A stretch of DNA of 64,000 nucleotides from DASQHY01 sp035602605 (GCA_035602605.1 DATNLZ010000108.1:1-64000); one strand, 5' to 3'. Shown: positions 34,214 through 43,988, counted from the stretch's first letter. Notes: generated by a model from the sequence alone, not told the origin. Translations and numbers: made by a program.

Positions 34214-36307
34214 TCAGCGAAGTCGAAACTCCAAAGCGACAGTGGAAATCGCATTCACCGGCTTGCCTGCAAGCACTACCGGTCTATAGCGCCACTGTTT
34301 GACGGCGACGATCGCCGCGTTCACCAGGAGTTGCTCGCCTGCGAGCGCTTTGCGCACTTCCACGGTACCGTCCTTGTTCACCTGAATCTCAAGCTGCACA
34401 GTCCCATCAATACCGGTGCGTTTGGCCAGCTCAGGATAGAGCGGCTTAACGCTCGAGATTAAGTGCGTTTGCAATTCGTCCGCGCTAACCTTAACCCCTC
34501 CCCACACTTTCATTTCGAGCTGGCGACCCAACTGTTCGAATAGGCCGCTATTGCGTCCCGCGCGCTCACTGTCTTCGCCGCGAGGCGCCGTGGGGGCCTC
34601 AGGCGCTGCGGCGCTGCTGTCTGTTTCACCGGTATGGTCGGAGTCCAAGGTTTGCTCCGGCTCCGCCGCGTGAGGGTCCTTCTGCTCATTCTGTGTCGCG
34701 CGGACAAACGTCACGCGCCGCTCGATGATTTTCTTCTGGCGATCCAATCGCGTTTTCTGTTGGCGAATAAGCATTTCGTGCAGCGCCGGATCGGCGTCGA
34801 AATATTTGAGGCGAATATTTCCGGAGACGGTTCTCAGTCGCAGCAGCTCGCCCCCGCCGTTGAGGGCGCCCTCGGCCCGAATCGTATTGCCCCCGCGTGA
34901 GCCAACCGAACCTTGGGAGATAAGTTTCAAAGGTAGCTCAGGGTCCGCCTCAATGCTGTGGTCCGCGGCTTTCTCGATCGTAGCTTCGATGTTGGCCGCA
35001 AGTTGGCGCGGGAGGAACACGATGATGTCGCCTTGACCGGATTCAAGTTGCGACGCAGCGCTCAACCGGACGAGCTGACCCGGCGCCAGCGGCACTTTTT
35101 TATCCCCGGCGGCTCCCGCAGTGGCATCCCGCAGGGGCGCGCGCCAGGTGCCGCGGGGGCCCGGGGGTGCACCAGGAGCGGTAACCGGATTAATCCAAGC
35201 GGTGATGGTGCCCGAGCCCGTCGAAGCGCGCACCGACCCTTGCACACGGGTCAGGCAAATACTGCCATCACTTGTTTCCAATTGAATGGGCCCGGCCACA
35301 TGCAAGATGCGAATTCCGCCGCCGCCGGTATGCGCTCTCACTGAGCCCGAGGCTTCGCCAAAATCAATTTGCCCGCCGGTGGTGGACGCAGTCACGTTTC
35401 CACCAGCATGTTGGACCGAAATATTTCCACCAGCGGTTTCAATTTGTGTTTTGCCGGAAATTTCGCCAGCGCGAATATGGCCGCCACCGCTGTGCAGAAT
35501 TGCGTCGCCATTGATGTTGCCCGCGCTGATGTGCCCGCCGACGGTCACAGCGCGCAGATCTCCCGCCACATCGGAAACGAAAATATGTCCGCCCTGCGTT
35601 TCCAGCCGAGCTTGCAATTTCCCGGATGATGCGGGGTTCCATGGAGCGGTGCGAGCCGAGCTCAACCCGATGCGTCCGGCAATAATGTTGCCGCCTCGCG
35701 TCAGCAAAGTTACCGTTCCCTTGATGTCTGGGGTCTCGATGTTCCCAGCCTGAGTCAGAACATCAAGGCTATAGTCCCGCGGTACACTGATCAGATAACT
35801 CACGCGGACCAGCGGCAATAGGGGAAAATCCCCGGCGACGCGTTCCCGAAGCGCGCCTTTAGGCATCTCGCCGACAATCTGAACTCCTGCAGGTGTGCTG
35901 TGAACCGACAGAATGTACTGCTTCAAGACTTCCCTGGCGTTGGCGGTCCGCGCATCGGTCTCGATACGAACACGATAGGTTACTCTTGCCGTTTCCGACG
36001 ATGAGGGTTCGCTCATCGTTTTAATCAAAATGTCACCCTGATCGGTGAGCACGCGCAGGCGCAATCCATCTCGCGTCGTCATCTCGCCGGTGCGCTCTTC
36101 GCTGACGCGCGCGATGTTTCCACCGGTTAACCGGCGGTCGATGGTTCGCGGCAGTTTGTCATGTTGCGGAGGTTGGGCATCCGCAGTGCCGAAAAAGCAA
36201 ACCGCTGCAATTCCGAGAACAACCACGCGCCGTGCGGCATTTCGAACGGAAGAGGACCATGTGCATCTAGACGGATTCATCAAATTGTTCAACTGGATGC
36301 TCATCAC
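34214..36307 (-). CDS. DUF4097-like beta-repeat protein fused to a TonB C-terminal domain
   Basis: 697 residues (a second ATG at 36280 is possible). The hydrophobic segment 'RRVVVLGIAAVCFFGTADAQ' looks like a cleavable signal peptide. Residues about 160-400 form a glycine-rich beta repeat ('VTLLTRGGNIIAG', 'LETQGGHIFVSDVAG', 'TVGGHISAGNINGDAILHSGGGHIRAGEI'). A low-complexity acidic linker (about 540-600) leads to a TonB-type C-terminal domain (about 605-697, 'VKPLYPELAKRTGIDGTVQLEIQVNKDGTVEV', 'AIVAVKQWRYRPVVLAGKPV'). TonB domains normally touch outer-membrane receptors, so a link from the stress operon to transport is possible. 21 bases separate it from the anti-sigma gene. Confidence 0.82.
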   Translation of the reverse strand: MMSIQLNNLMNPSRCTWSSSVRNAARRVVVLGIAAVCFFGTADAQPPQHDKLPRTIDRRLTGGNIARVSEERTGEMTTRDGLRLRVLTDQGDILIKTMSEPSSSETARVTYRVRIETDARTANAREVLKQYILSVHSTPAGVQIVGEMPKGALRERVAGDFPLLPLVRVSYLISVPRDYSLDVLTQAGNIETPDIKGTVTLLTRGGNIIAGRIGLSSARTAPWNPASSGKLQARLETQGGHIFVSDVAGDLRAVTVGGHISAGNINGDAILHSGGGHIRAGEISGKTQIETAGGNISVQHAGGNVTASTTGGQIDFGEASGSVRAHTGGGGIRILHVAGPIQLETSDGSICLTRVQGSVRASTGSGTITAWINPVTAPGAPPGPRGTWRAPLRDATAGAAGDKKVPLAPGQLVRLSAASQLESGQGDIIVFLPRQLAANIEATIEKAADHSIEADPELPLKLISQGSVGSRGGNTIRAEGALNGGGELLRLRTVSGNIRLKYFDADPALHEMLIRQQKTRLDRQKKIIERRVTFVRATQNEQKDPHAAEPEQTLDSDHTGETDSSAAAPEAPTAPRGEDSERAGRNSGLFEQLGRQLEMKVWGGVKVSADELQTHLISSVKPLYPELAKRTGIDGTVQLEIQVNKDGTVEVRKALAGEQLLVNAAIVAVKQWRYRPVVLAGKPVNAISTVALEFRLR

Positions 36308-36328
36308 TTGAGTCGACGTGAATGCACT

Positions 36329-37426
36329 TCAGTGCAATTCGCGCGGGCCCAACTGTCGCAAGGCCGCGGCGCTCTGCATGCGAACGTAGCTGTTGGGATC
36401 CCTCCGCGTCAGGTTTTCGAGTACCTGCATCACGTGCGCTGCATGGGGATCCACAGGTGTCTCCCCTGATTTCTGCAGGGAATTCACCAGTGAACTGATC
36501 GCTTCGACACGCACGCCGGGATTGCTGTCGTTGACAAGCGATTCCAGCAGCGTTTCGCGAACCATTTCGTCAATAGTGCCGTCACGCAGGGCTTCCAATG
36601 CGCGAAGTCTCACAGCCGGATTTCGGTCTTTACGCGCTGCGGCGCAAAGCACCTGGCGGACATGACCATCGGAAGTGTGAGTGCGCAGCGCATCGAGAGA
36701 ATCCAAGCGCACGCCTTCGTCAAATCGCTGGCTGTTGGCCACCACATAGCTCAGCACTCGCCGTACTTCACTGTCGTCCAGGCTTCCTTCAATGACCATG
36801 GGCTTTTCAGCGGTTAGCCGCAGCTCCACTGTGCCGGGACCTATCCCTCCCGGCGACGGCGCAAAGTTGATTCCCGCGACTCCCATGTTGGCCAGTTCTT
36901 GCTCGGTCAATCTAGGCACTCCAGAAACCGTCATCACCGGGCGCGCGTCGCTGGGATTACCTTGCGGAATAATTTGCGGCCCATAGGCCCCCAGACCGGC
37001 CCCGGCAAGCACCAGCACCGCGGTGCACATCACCGGGTGGGCCACGAAGAATTGGGAGAGCCATACGAAGGGACGGGCGCCACGGAAGGCTGCGGGAAGC
37101 GCCCGCCAGCGCGATTGCTTAGACGCGTCAAGATCGTCCAGCGATTCCGCGAGTTCGCTGCGGCATTGCGACAGCAGCACGCCGGCGGGATCGAATTCTT
37201 CTGCCGCTGGCCTCGACGCTCCAATGATCCCCTGGAGCTTCTGCTCGCGCGCGAGGGCCGCAGAACAGTTGGAGCAAACCAGCTCGTGCGCGCGCACCGC
37301 AGCCCGCTCATCAGCGCTCAATTCGTCACACACATACAGCACCAGAAGCGGCGCAACCTCGGTGCAAGTCCACCGGTCACCGCCCTTTGCTTCCATCGGT
37401 TTGTCGAATAATTCTCGCTCGCTCAC
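36329..37426 (-). CDS. Anti-sigma factor with C-terminal HEAT repeats
   Basis: 365 residues. The N-terminal zinc-finger anti-sigma region (about 15-65) has C21 ('WTCTEVAPLLVLYVCDELSADE') and H-x3-C-x2-C in 'AHELVCSNC'. One transmembrane helix (FVAHPVMCTAVLVLAGAGLGAYG) places the rest outside the cytoplasm. Beyond about residue 210 come HEAT-like helical pairs ('RLDSLDALRTHTSDGHVRQVLCAAARKDRNPAVRLRALEALRDG', 'SNPGVRVEAISSLV', 'DPNSYVRMQSAAALRQLG'). Periplasmic HEAT repeats as the sensory part are unusual. Its start overlaps the stop of the sigma gene (ATGA, 37423-37426). Confidence 0.85.
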   Translation of the reverse strand: MSERELFDKPMEAKGGDRWTCTEVAPLLVLYVCDELSADERAAVRAHELVCSNCSAALAREQKLQGIIGASRPAAEEFDPAGVLLSQCRSELAESLDDLDASKQSRWRALPAAFRGARPFVWLSQFFVAHPVMCTAVLVLAGAGLGAYGPQIIPQGNPSDARPVMTVSGVPRLTEQELANMGVAGINFAPSPGGIGPGTVELRLTAEKPMVIEGSLDDSEVRRVLSYVVANSQRFDEGVRLDSLDALRTHTSDGHVRQVLCAAARKDRNPAVRLRALEALRDGTIDEMVRETLLESLVNDSNPGVRVEAISSLVNSLQKSGETPVDPHAAHVMQVLENLTRRDPNSYVRMQSAAALRQLGPRELH

Positions 37427-38103
37427 AGTAACTCTTCCAGTTGTATCCGCAATTTTCGGGTTGCGCGGAATAAGGAATTTTTTACGGTTTCCTCGGTCGT
37501 CCCCAGAGCGTCACCGATGGCCCGCAGCTTCAGACCTTGGTAATGCTTCATCTCGAATACCACCCGCTCGCGAGGAGAAAGCCGGGTCATAGCTGCAGCG
37601 ATACGGACGCCAATTTCCTTTCCGGTCAACAGCCGCTCCGGATCGGACAAAGCGCGATCGGTTTTTTGTCTGTCGAAGAAGTCTGTCCCGGTGGTTTCCT
37701 CGTACCGATCGGCATGTAATTCCGGCGCCTGGTCTTCCGGGCGGCTCTGCCGCCTGCGCAATTGATCGAGGCACACGTTGGTCACAATGCGATAGAGCCA
37801 CGTGTAGAAGCTGCATTCGAAGCGGAAGCGATGAAGGTTCTTGTAAACTTTCAGGAAGGCATCTTGATAGACGTCCCGGGCGTCCTCGGGTCGGCGCATC
37901 AGATTGAGCGCAAGCCGCAGTACGTCGCGGTCGTAACGACGAACAATTTCCTCAAAGGCCGCGCGACTGCCGGCCTGAGCTTGAAGAACCAGGGCCCGCT
38001 CGTCCAGTTCGCCCAATGCCTTGATTGTGGTCAGGGCCGCCTCTTGGAACTGCCCCTGCCCGTCACTCCCCTGCAAGGCTAAAGACCAATGTGTGAGTGG
38101 CAT
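37423..38103 (-). CDS. ECF-type RNA polymerase sigma factor
   Basis: 226 residues from ATG 38103 (AGAGAGAAC upstream); the frame is open to 38256 but the extra 51 residues are not sigma-like. Region 2: 'LVLQAQAGSRAAFEEIVRRYDRDVLRLALNLMRRPEDARDVYQDAFLKVYKNLHRFRFECSFYTWLYRIVTNVCLDQLRRR'. Region 4: 'AMTRLSPRERVVFEMKHYQGLKLRAIGDALGTTEETVKNSLFRATRKLR'. It is translationally coupled to the HEAT anti-sigma and heads a five-gene operon ending at the terminator near 32287. ECF factors commonly drive their own operon, so autoregulation is likely. Confidence 0.92.
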   Translation of the reverse strand: MPLTHWSLALQGSDGQGQFQEAALTTIKALGELDERALVLQAQAGSRAAFEEIVRRYDRDVLRLALNLMRRPEDARDVYQDAFLKVYKNLHRFRFECSFYTWLYRIVTNVCLDQLRRRQSRPEDQAPELHADRYEETTGTDFFDRQKTDRALSDPERLLTGKEIGVRIAAAMTRLSPRERVVFEMKHYQGLKLRAIGDALGTTEETVKNSLFRATRKLRIQLEELL

Positions 38104-38336
38104 GCTTGGAGTTCTCTCTTGCCGTAGCGGCTGGCCCGAATCCCCGCATTTTTGATCGCCACTCGGTCCAGCAAACGCCCTCGGGGAACGCACGGGTTCC
38201 CCCTGTTTAAGACGCCCGGCAGAGAGAAAAGTGAGCAGTCCGCTCCTATTTTTCATAACGTTATAGGCACGCGATTTGTTTCATTTTTTGCAACGCCAGC
38301 CATCCACGCTTGAGCTTGCGGCTCTGCAAAACGGCG

Positions 38337-41300
38337 TTAGACGGCGCGTTCGCCTTCCCGCTGCTTAGCGGCTCGCCAAGCCCACAACGGCCATAGCAGG
38401 AGCGCCAGGATCGCCGCAACCACGGCAAATCCATTACGGCGATAGAAGGCATTGGGCTGGCTTAACAGTTCCATGGCCGCTCCCACTAGGCGCATGCCGG
38501 CACCCAACAAAAAATAAGCCAGCACATTGAATCTCACAAGCCGCTCGGTACCTAACCACACTACTCCCAGCAGGATAACCCGTCCGAGGAGTTGCTTAGC
38601 GAAATCTCCTGCGCTTCCCCATTCCCCAACCAGACAGCCAGCCAGCAAAAGGAAAAGAAGGATGCGCAGCGACCTATGGCGCACTTCGGAACCGGTGAAC
38701 CCCGCGGCGAGGGCGATGACTCCGGCCGCACCCAAACCGGCAACCAAAGCTCCGCCAATGGCCTGCGCCGCCGGAACATACGCATCCAATTGGCTGGGCA
38801 CGCTGGCAGGGAAAGAGCGATGCACGGTGGGCCAGACGCGGCCTATAAGAGATTGCAGTCGCACCGCTCCCACGAAAGCCACGCCCCCAACGGTTGCGAT
38901 CCATAGTGCGTCGCGGTAGTACGTTGCCGGCATTCCTTTCCAGGAAGCAAGCCGATCCTCTCCGAACGCCCGCACGCCAAAGAACCACGCAAGTCCAAAT
39001 AGCAGGAGTAAGCCACCGCAATAAAATCCAGCACCTACGATGAACGCGACTGCTAACCCGGCCAGCACCAGCTTCAAAGGTTCCGCGGTGTCATAGCCTG
39101 CGAATACTTGCGGAAGTCTGTTGCCAAGTGCGAAAACCACGATGAAGGCGGTTACTCCCCAAAGTGACCACACCGCCAATCGCCGCCACGGCACTGAGGC
39201 GGCCGCTGGGGTTCTCAAATTCTTTAGGAAAATCACCAGCGCAGCGATTCCCAGCCCGGCATAGACAATGCCTTGCAGCATTCTATAGAGGGTGAGAGCA
39301 AGCTTTTCTTCATCTTGCTTGCGGCGCCACTGCTCGGGTATCTGAATGAACCTCAGATAGCCGGATACTTCATCGCCTTGAACTTGCAGCCTGATGCGTG
39401 TGTGAGCGGCGCCTGGAGCCGCGCCGGCAGAAGGTTCCAGCGAGGCGAGTTCTTCCCAGGTAAAGGTGTGGTCGACACGCTTAGGTTTTTTCTCCGAGTT
39501 TGATTCAACGAGCTTCCATTGATTCAAATCGATTTTTTTCTCTCTGCGCAGAAACTCCTCGGCCAGGGCTTGCGCTTGTTCTTTGCTGAGGGAGGCGCCC
39601 GGTGCGCGCTCATCTAACGCGTGCGCCAGCGATTCCATCGTTCCGTCTGGCTGCAAGAACACCGCGTACCGCTCCACCTGCGAATCCCGAAAATAACGCA
39701 CCCGCCAGAGTATTCCTGGAACTTTGTCGCGATAGATGCGATTGGTTTCTTCGATTCCGACTTTCTCTCGCAGGTACTCATTGGTCGTCGGATCGAATTG
39801 GTCCGCGACGGTCATCGCATGTCGGTAACTGAACACATCAATCTTCCGCTGCCGCATGAATTCGTTGGCGATGTTCTCTGCCTGTCGCGCGTTGACCTTG
39901 AATCTGAGATAGCCGCCAATCTCGGGGGGCTTCACCAGGATCAGCAAAATAATTCCGAGACTGGCACCGGCGAGAAGCACACCCAACGATGCCGGCGTCA
40001 ATCCTTCATAATACCGCGTCGCACCCACGGTCTTCTCGGGATGCACCACTTCCGGCTGATCTCGCGGAAGCGGAGCTGCGCTGTTCAACAGCGACTCCTG
40101 GGATTCGAATCTTCCGCGCATTAAATACGACACACCGGAAACGCCGAGGGGGATCAGCGCCGCCGCTCCTACGATTGCGCCAGATGCTTTGAAATATAAA
40201 TTGTCGGACCGCAGCAGAAGCAGACCTACCAGAGTTGCGTCCACTGTGTAATGCCAGATCAGCGTCGATAAAATGCCCCATCGCAGCATGACCACGCCCG
40301 CGACGATGCCGATCAGGCCAACTTCGATTCCACGAATGTAGCCCGGCTCCTGGGGATAATTGCTGTGGAGAAACCCCCAGGCAAAGGCCGGCAAGACGAT
40401 TGCCAGAATCCATGAGCGTGTGAGTCGTTTGACAAACGGAATGGCAAATAATCGAAACAGAAATTCCTCGCTTGTTGCTGCCGCGATACCGATGGTTACT
40501 CCCGTAATCCAGGGGAACGCAGTGCTCACGGAATTTTCGTAGTTCAATTCCTGTGGGGCCCAGGCGCCGAACCTCGCTGCAACCATGTAAAACAAAACAA
40601 CAAAGCCGATGTGGAACGCGGCCATCGACAGGCCAATCACGCTCGCGTGAAAGAATTCTTTGGTCCGAATACCTTTCCCGGTGAAGGCTTTTGCGAGGCG
40701 GAGTCGTTGCGGCTGGTCACGGCGATAGAGCGGCTCGGCTGCCAGCAAAGGCAGCACCACGGTGAGCGCCGTAAAAAATCCAATAGCTAAACCGCTGAAT
40801 ATCCACTTGATGAAAAAACTGGCGTACGACGAATTGGTATCGTACCCGGCCCGAGCGATCGGCCATTCGTTTAGTTGCTGCAGGAAGAAAAGTAATGCAA
40901 CGATCAGCCCTAACTTCAGCGCCGGCACCCACTGTATCTGCCCCTTCCGGCTAAAGTCATAAATCATCCAGCAAACCGAACCCAACAAAAACAGGTAAGG
41001 AAGAATCGCGAACAGTTCGATGGTGTTATTACTCGCGCGCAGCCGCGTGTACTCTTTCTCCCAAGCCTCCGGCACTTTCAGGAATTCTTCGGCGCCGCCA
41101 ACGGTCCCACCATGGACAGCAACCCGCAGACGGTACGGCGCGTCCTTGGCTTTGAACCCCCGTCTTTCCCATGTGAATGACCAATCCCGCCGCTTGGTTT
41201 TTTGCGTCGAGTTCGCCTCCTCGGGTAGAAAGCTCCATGCCCCGAGATCAGTCCCATAGTTTGTGCGCAGGAAGGTTTCAGCGGCAGCAAGGGCCGTCTC

Positions 41301-41741
41301 GCGGTCGGGCGATGCTCCGGGACGGGCCTCTTCGATTTTGTGCTGGTACCCGGTCACGCGCCCGTCCGGGCTTATATTGACCTGAAATTCTTCTTGCTGC
41401 TGGGGGCGAAAGAACCTCACTTTCCAGTACCAGATGCTGATCTCTTGCGACATTATCTGGTTGGCCTGCTTCAATCCTAGTTCCCGCTCGAGATACGTTT
41501 TTGCATTTTCGTCCAGGTCAAAAACAATCGCTGACTGATACCTGCTGATGTTTTCACCCTGCGCGGTGACAAAACTCCGCGCCCTTTCGAGCGCTTGTCC
41601 TCGCGACACTTTGAAATCAACCGATGCTTCCGGGAAAGCGATGAAAAAATATTTCGTCGCGAAGAGTGCCCCGGCGACTCCCATCAAGATCCACGCGAAC
41701 AAAATCAGCTTGTCTTTGGGTTCTAGACGCTCGTCAGCCAC
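38337..41741 (-). CDS. Very long CPBP-type intramembrane protease with duplicated architecture
   Basis: About 1134 residues from GTG 41741 (GGGGG six bases upstream); a TTG at 41756 is the other choice. Numbering here is from 41756. A transmembrane helix (17-37) leads to a soluble module (about 50-230). A multi-helix CPBP/Rce1-like domain follows (about 245-545), with E430-E431-x3-R435 in 'SEEFLFR', H464 in 'FAWGFLHSNYP' and H502...D506 in 'HYTVDATL'. A second helix (about 588-608), a second copy of the soluble module (about 620-800) and a second membrane domain without the catalytic residues follow. CPBP proteases are normally 200-300 residues. Function is unknown. Confidence 0.82.
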   Translation of the reverse strand: MADERLEPKDKLILFAWILMGVAGALFATKYFFIAFPEASVDFKVSRGQALERARSFVTAQGENISRYQSAIVFDLDENAKTYLERELGLKQANQIMSQEISIWYWKVRFFRPQQQEEFQVNISPDGRVTGYQHKIEEARPGASPDRETALAAAETFLRTNYGTDLGAWSFLPEEANSTQKTKRRDWSFTWERRGFKAKDAPYRLRVAVHGGTVGGAEEFLKVPEAWEKEYTRLRASNNTIELFAILPYLFLLGSVCWMIYDFSRKGQIQWVPALKLGLIVALLFFLQQLNEWPIARAGYDTNSSYASFFIKWIFSGLAIGFFTALTVVLPLLAAEPLYRRDQPQRLRLAKAFTGKGIRTKEFFHASVIGLSMAAFHIGFVVLFYMVAARFGAWAPQELNYENSVSTAFPWITGVTIGIAAATSEEFLFRLFAIPFVKRLTRSWILAIVLPAFAWGFLHSNYPQEPGYIRGIEVGLIGIVAGVVMLRWGILSTLIWHYTVDATLVGLLLLRSDNLYFKASGAIVGAAALIPLGVSGVSYLMRGRFESQESLLNSAAPLPRDQPEVVHPEKTVGATRYYEGLTPASLGVLLAGASLGIILLILVKPPEIGGYLRFKVNARQAENIANEFMRQRKIDVFSYRHAMTVADQFDPTTNEYLREKVGIEETNRIYRDKVPGILWRVRYFRDSQVERYAVFLQPDGTMESLAHALDERAPGASLSKEQAQALAEEFLRREKKIDLNQWKLVESNSEKKPKRVDHTFTWEELASLEPSAGAAPGAAHTRIRLQVQGDEVSGYLRFIQIPEQWRRKQDEEKLALTLYRMLQGIVYAGLGIAALVIFLKNLRTPAAASVPWRRLAVWSLWGVTAFIVVFALGNRLPQVFAGYDTAEPLKLVLAGLAVAFIVGAGFYCGGLLLLFGLAWFFGVRAFGEDRLASWKGMPATYYRDALWIATVGGVAFVGAVRLQSLIGRVWPTVHRSFPASVPSQLDAYVPAAQAIGGALVAGLGAAGVIALAAGFTGSEVRHRSLRILLFLLLAGCLVGEWGSAGDFAKQLLGRVILLGVVWLGTERLVRFNVLAYFLLGAGMRLVGAAMELLSQPNAFYRRNGFAVVAAILALLLWPLWAWRAAKQREGERAV

Positions 41742-41846
41742 GCGCACCCCCTGCAAGCTAGAACAGCCTGCAAAAACATCTCACTCTATCTATAGGCTGC
41801 CATCCGGCGCAAGTATCCGCTGGGCGATGATATAAATAGACCTGCG

Positions 41847-43988
41847 ATGTCCTCGAAACTGGCGGGCGAAGTGCTTTACCTCAAGGGAGTCGGTCCGCAC
41901 CGCGCGGCGCTGCTTGCGGAGCGCGGCATACAGACCTTCGAAGACCTGCTCGGCTATCTGCCTTTTCGCTATGAGGACCGCATTCACTTCAGCACCATTC
42001 GTGACATCACCTTCGGTCATGTCGCCGCCGGCAACGCGTATACGATTCGCGCCAAGGTGGTTAGCGGCAACACGGTTCGCTATGCCCACGGCAGAACGAT
42101 CATCTATAACTTGCTCGTGCAGGATTCGACGGGCGCGCTGCACTGCAAATTTTTCCATGGCGGTTATCTTGAAGGACGTTTCAAAAGCGGCCAGGAGCTT
42201 ATTCTTCACGGCAAAGTCGAAGTTGACCGGCTGCGTCCCAGTCGGATCGCAATGATCAATCCGCAAGTAGAAACTCTTGGCGAAGGAGATGCCGATTCGA
42301 CTGAGGTTGGACGCATCGTGCCCGTCTACGAAGCCATCGGAAAACTAAGTTCGCGCACGATTCGGCGGATGGTGTACCAGGTTCTGGGCTTCCTTGACGA
42401 GGAAATCGCCGATCCCCTTCCCCTTAGCCTTCGGCAACGTCTAAAGTTTCCGTCTCGCCGTGAAGCGCTCGCGTATGCGCACTTTCCTCCTCCCTCGCAA
42501 AACATCGAAGCTCTGAATGCGTTCCGCTCCCCGGCGCATCAACGTCTGATCTTCGAAGAATGTTTCTTTTATCAGCTCAGCTTGGCTGTCAATCGCCAGG
42601 CTACGCGGAGTCAGCCAGGTATCGCCTTTCGCGTGCGTGAAGAGCCCATCCGTCAGGCGGTCAAGCGCATTTTGCCGTTCAAGCCGACCACAGCGCAAAA
42701 GCGCGTGCTTTCGGAAATCGTTGCTGATTTGGAGCGGCCGGTGCCCATGAGCCGCCTATTGCAAGGCGATGTCGGCAGCGGCAAGACCATCGTCGCGCTG
42801 GAAGCCGCAGTCATCGCCATCGAAAATGGTTATCAGGCCGTGCTCATGGCGCCCACCGAAATCCTCGCCGTGCAGCATTATCTTGCTGCCAAGCGCATCC
42901 TCGGCGGTGTCGCTGGCCGCCAGGGCTATCAAGCCGACCTGCTGATTAGTGGTCTCAAGTCTGCCGAAAAAAAGGCGGTACTCGAACGCATTCGTTCTGG
43001 AGCGGCGCAGATGGTGGTTGGCACGCATGCGCTCATTGAGGAAAATGTAGAATTCGCGCGTCTCGGTTTCGTGGCTATTGACGAGCAACATCGCTTCGGC
43101 GTGCTTCAGCGCAAACGCCTGATGGACAAAGCAGCGTCCCACGGCACCGCACCCGACGTTCTGGTGATGACCGCGACGCCCATTCCGCGTACCCTCTCGC
43201 TTACTCTCTATGGTGATCTCGACGTCTCGGTGATCGACGAAATGCCGCCTGGCCGCACACCCATCGCCACGCGCCGCACCACCGACCGCCATATCCGCGG
43301 AGTTTGGGATTTCCTTCGCAGCGAAATCGAGCGCGGCCGCCAGGCGTACATCGTCTATCCGGTCATCGAAGAATCGAAGCAGGAGCTCAAGGCCGCGATG
43401 GTTGAGTATGAGCGGCTGTCGCAAGACGAATTTCCACAGATGAAGCTCGGATTGCTGCACGGCCGTCTGCCCAGCGAGCAAAAAGAAGAGATCATGGACC
43501 GCTTCCGCCGCGGAGAGATTCAAGTTCTGGTGTCAACGACGGTGATTGAAGTCGGAGTCGACGTGGCCAACGCAACGGTAATGGTTATCGAGCACGCCGA
43601 ACGCTTTGGCTTGGCGCAGCTTCACCAGCTTCGCGGCCGCATCGGCCGGGGCACCGAAAAATCACATTGCATTCTCGTTGCTGCTGAGCCGCTAACCGAA
43701 GATGCTCAGCAACGTCTTGACGCGCTCGTGCGCACCTTGGATGGCTTCGAGCTCGCTGAGCTGGATTTACGCATGCGTGGTCCTGGCGAATTTTTCGGCA
43801 CCCGGCAGCATGGTGATCAGGGATTCCACATTGCCAACCCTTTGCGTGATCGAGAAATCCTGGAACTGGCTCGGCGCGAGGCCTTCGCGCTTACCGAAGA
43901 CCCTGCGCAACGCGAACCTCTGCGCCGCCTCATGGATTCGCTGGCGGCGCACTGGCACCGCCGCTATCATCTGGCCAGGGTAGGGTAG
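41847..43988 (+). CDS. recG: ATP-dependent DNA helicase RecG
   Basis: 713 residues, normal for RecG. It reverses stalled replication forks and processes Holliday junctions. The N-terminal wedge/OB domain begins 'VLYLKGVGPHRAALLAERGIQTFEDLLGYLPFRYEDR'. The helicase has Walker A 'GDVGSGKT', 'MAPTEILAVQHY', the DEQH box in 'VAIDEQHRFGV', 'MTATPIPRTL', and motif VI in 'QLHQLRGRIGRG'. The ending 'FGTRQHGDQGFHIANP' is a RecG signature. It is divergent from the CPBP protein gene. Confidence 0.96.
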   Translation: MSSKLAGEVLYLKGVGPHRAALLAERGIQTFEDLLGYLPFRYEDRIHFSTIRDITFGHVAAGNAYTIRAKVVSGNTVRYAHGRTIIYNLLVQDSTGALHCKFFHGGYLEGRFKSGQELILHGKVEVDRLRPSRIAMINPQVETLGEGDADSTEVGRIVPVYEAIGKLSSRTIRRMVYQVLGFLDEEIADPLPLSLRQRLKFPSRREALAYAHFPPPSQNIEALNAFRSPAHQRLIFEECFFYQLSLAVNRQATRSQPGIAFRVREEPIRQAVKRILPFKPTTAQKRVLSEIVADLERPVPMSRLLQGDVGSGKTIVALEAAVIAIENGYQAVLMAPTEILAVQHYLAAKRILGGVAGRQGYQADLLISGLKSAEKKAVLERIRSGAAQMVVGTHALIEENVEFARLGFVAIDEQHRFGVLQRKRLMDKAASHGTAPDVLVMTATPIPRTLSLTLYGDLDVSVIDEMPPGRTPIATRRTTDRHIRGVWDFLRSEIERGRQAYIVYPVIEESKQELKAAMVEYERLSQDEFPQMKLGLLHGRLPSEQKEEIMDRFRRGEIQVLVSTTVIEVGVDVANATVMVIEHAERFGLAQLHQLRGRIGRGTEKSHCILVAAEPLTEDAQQRLDALVRTLDGFELAELDLRMRGPGEFFGTRQHGDQGFHIANPLRDREILELARREAFALTEDPAQREPLRRLMDSLAAHWHRRYHLARVG

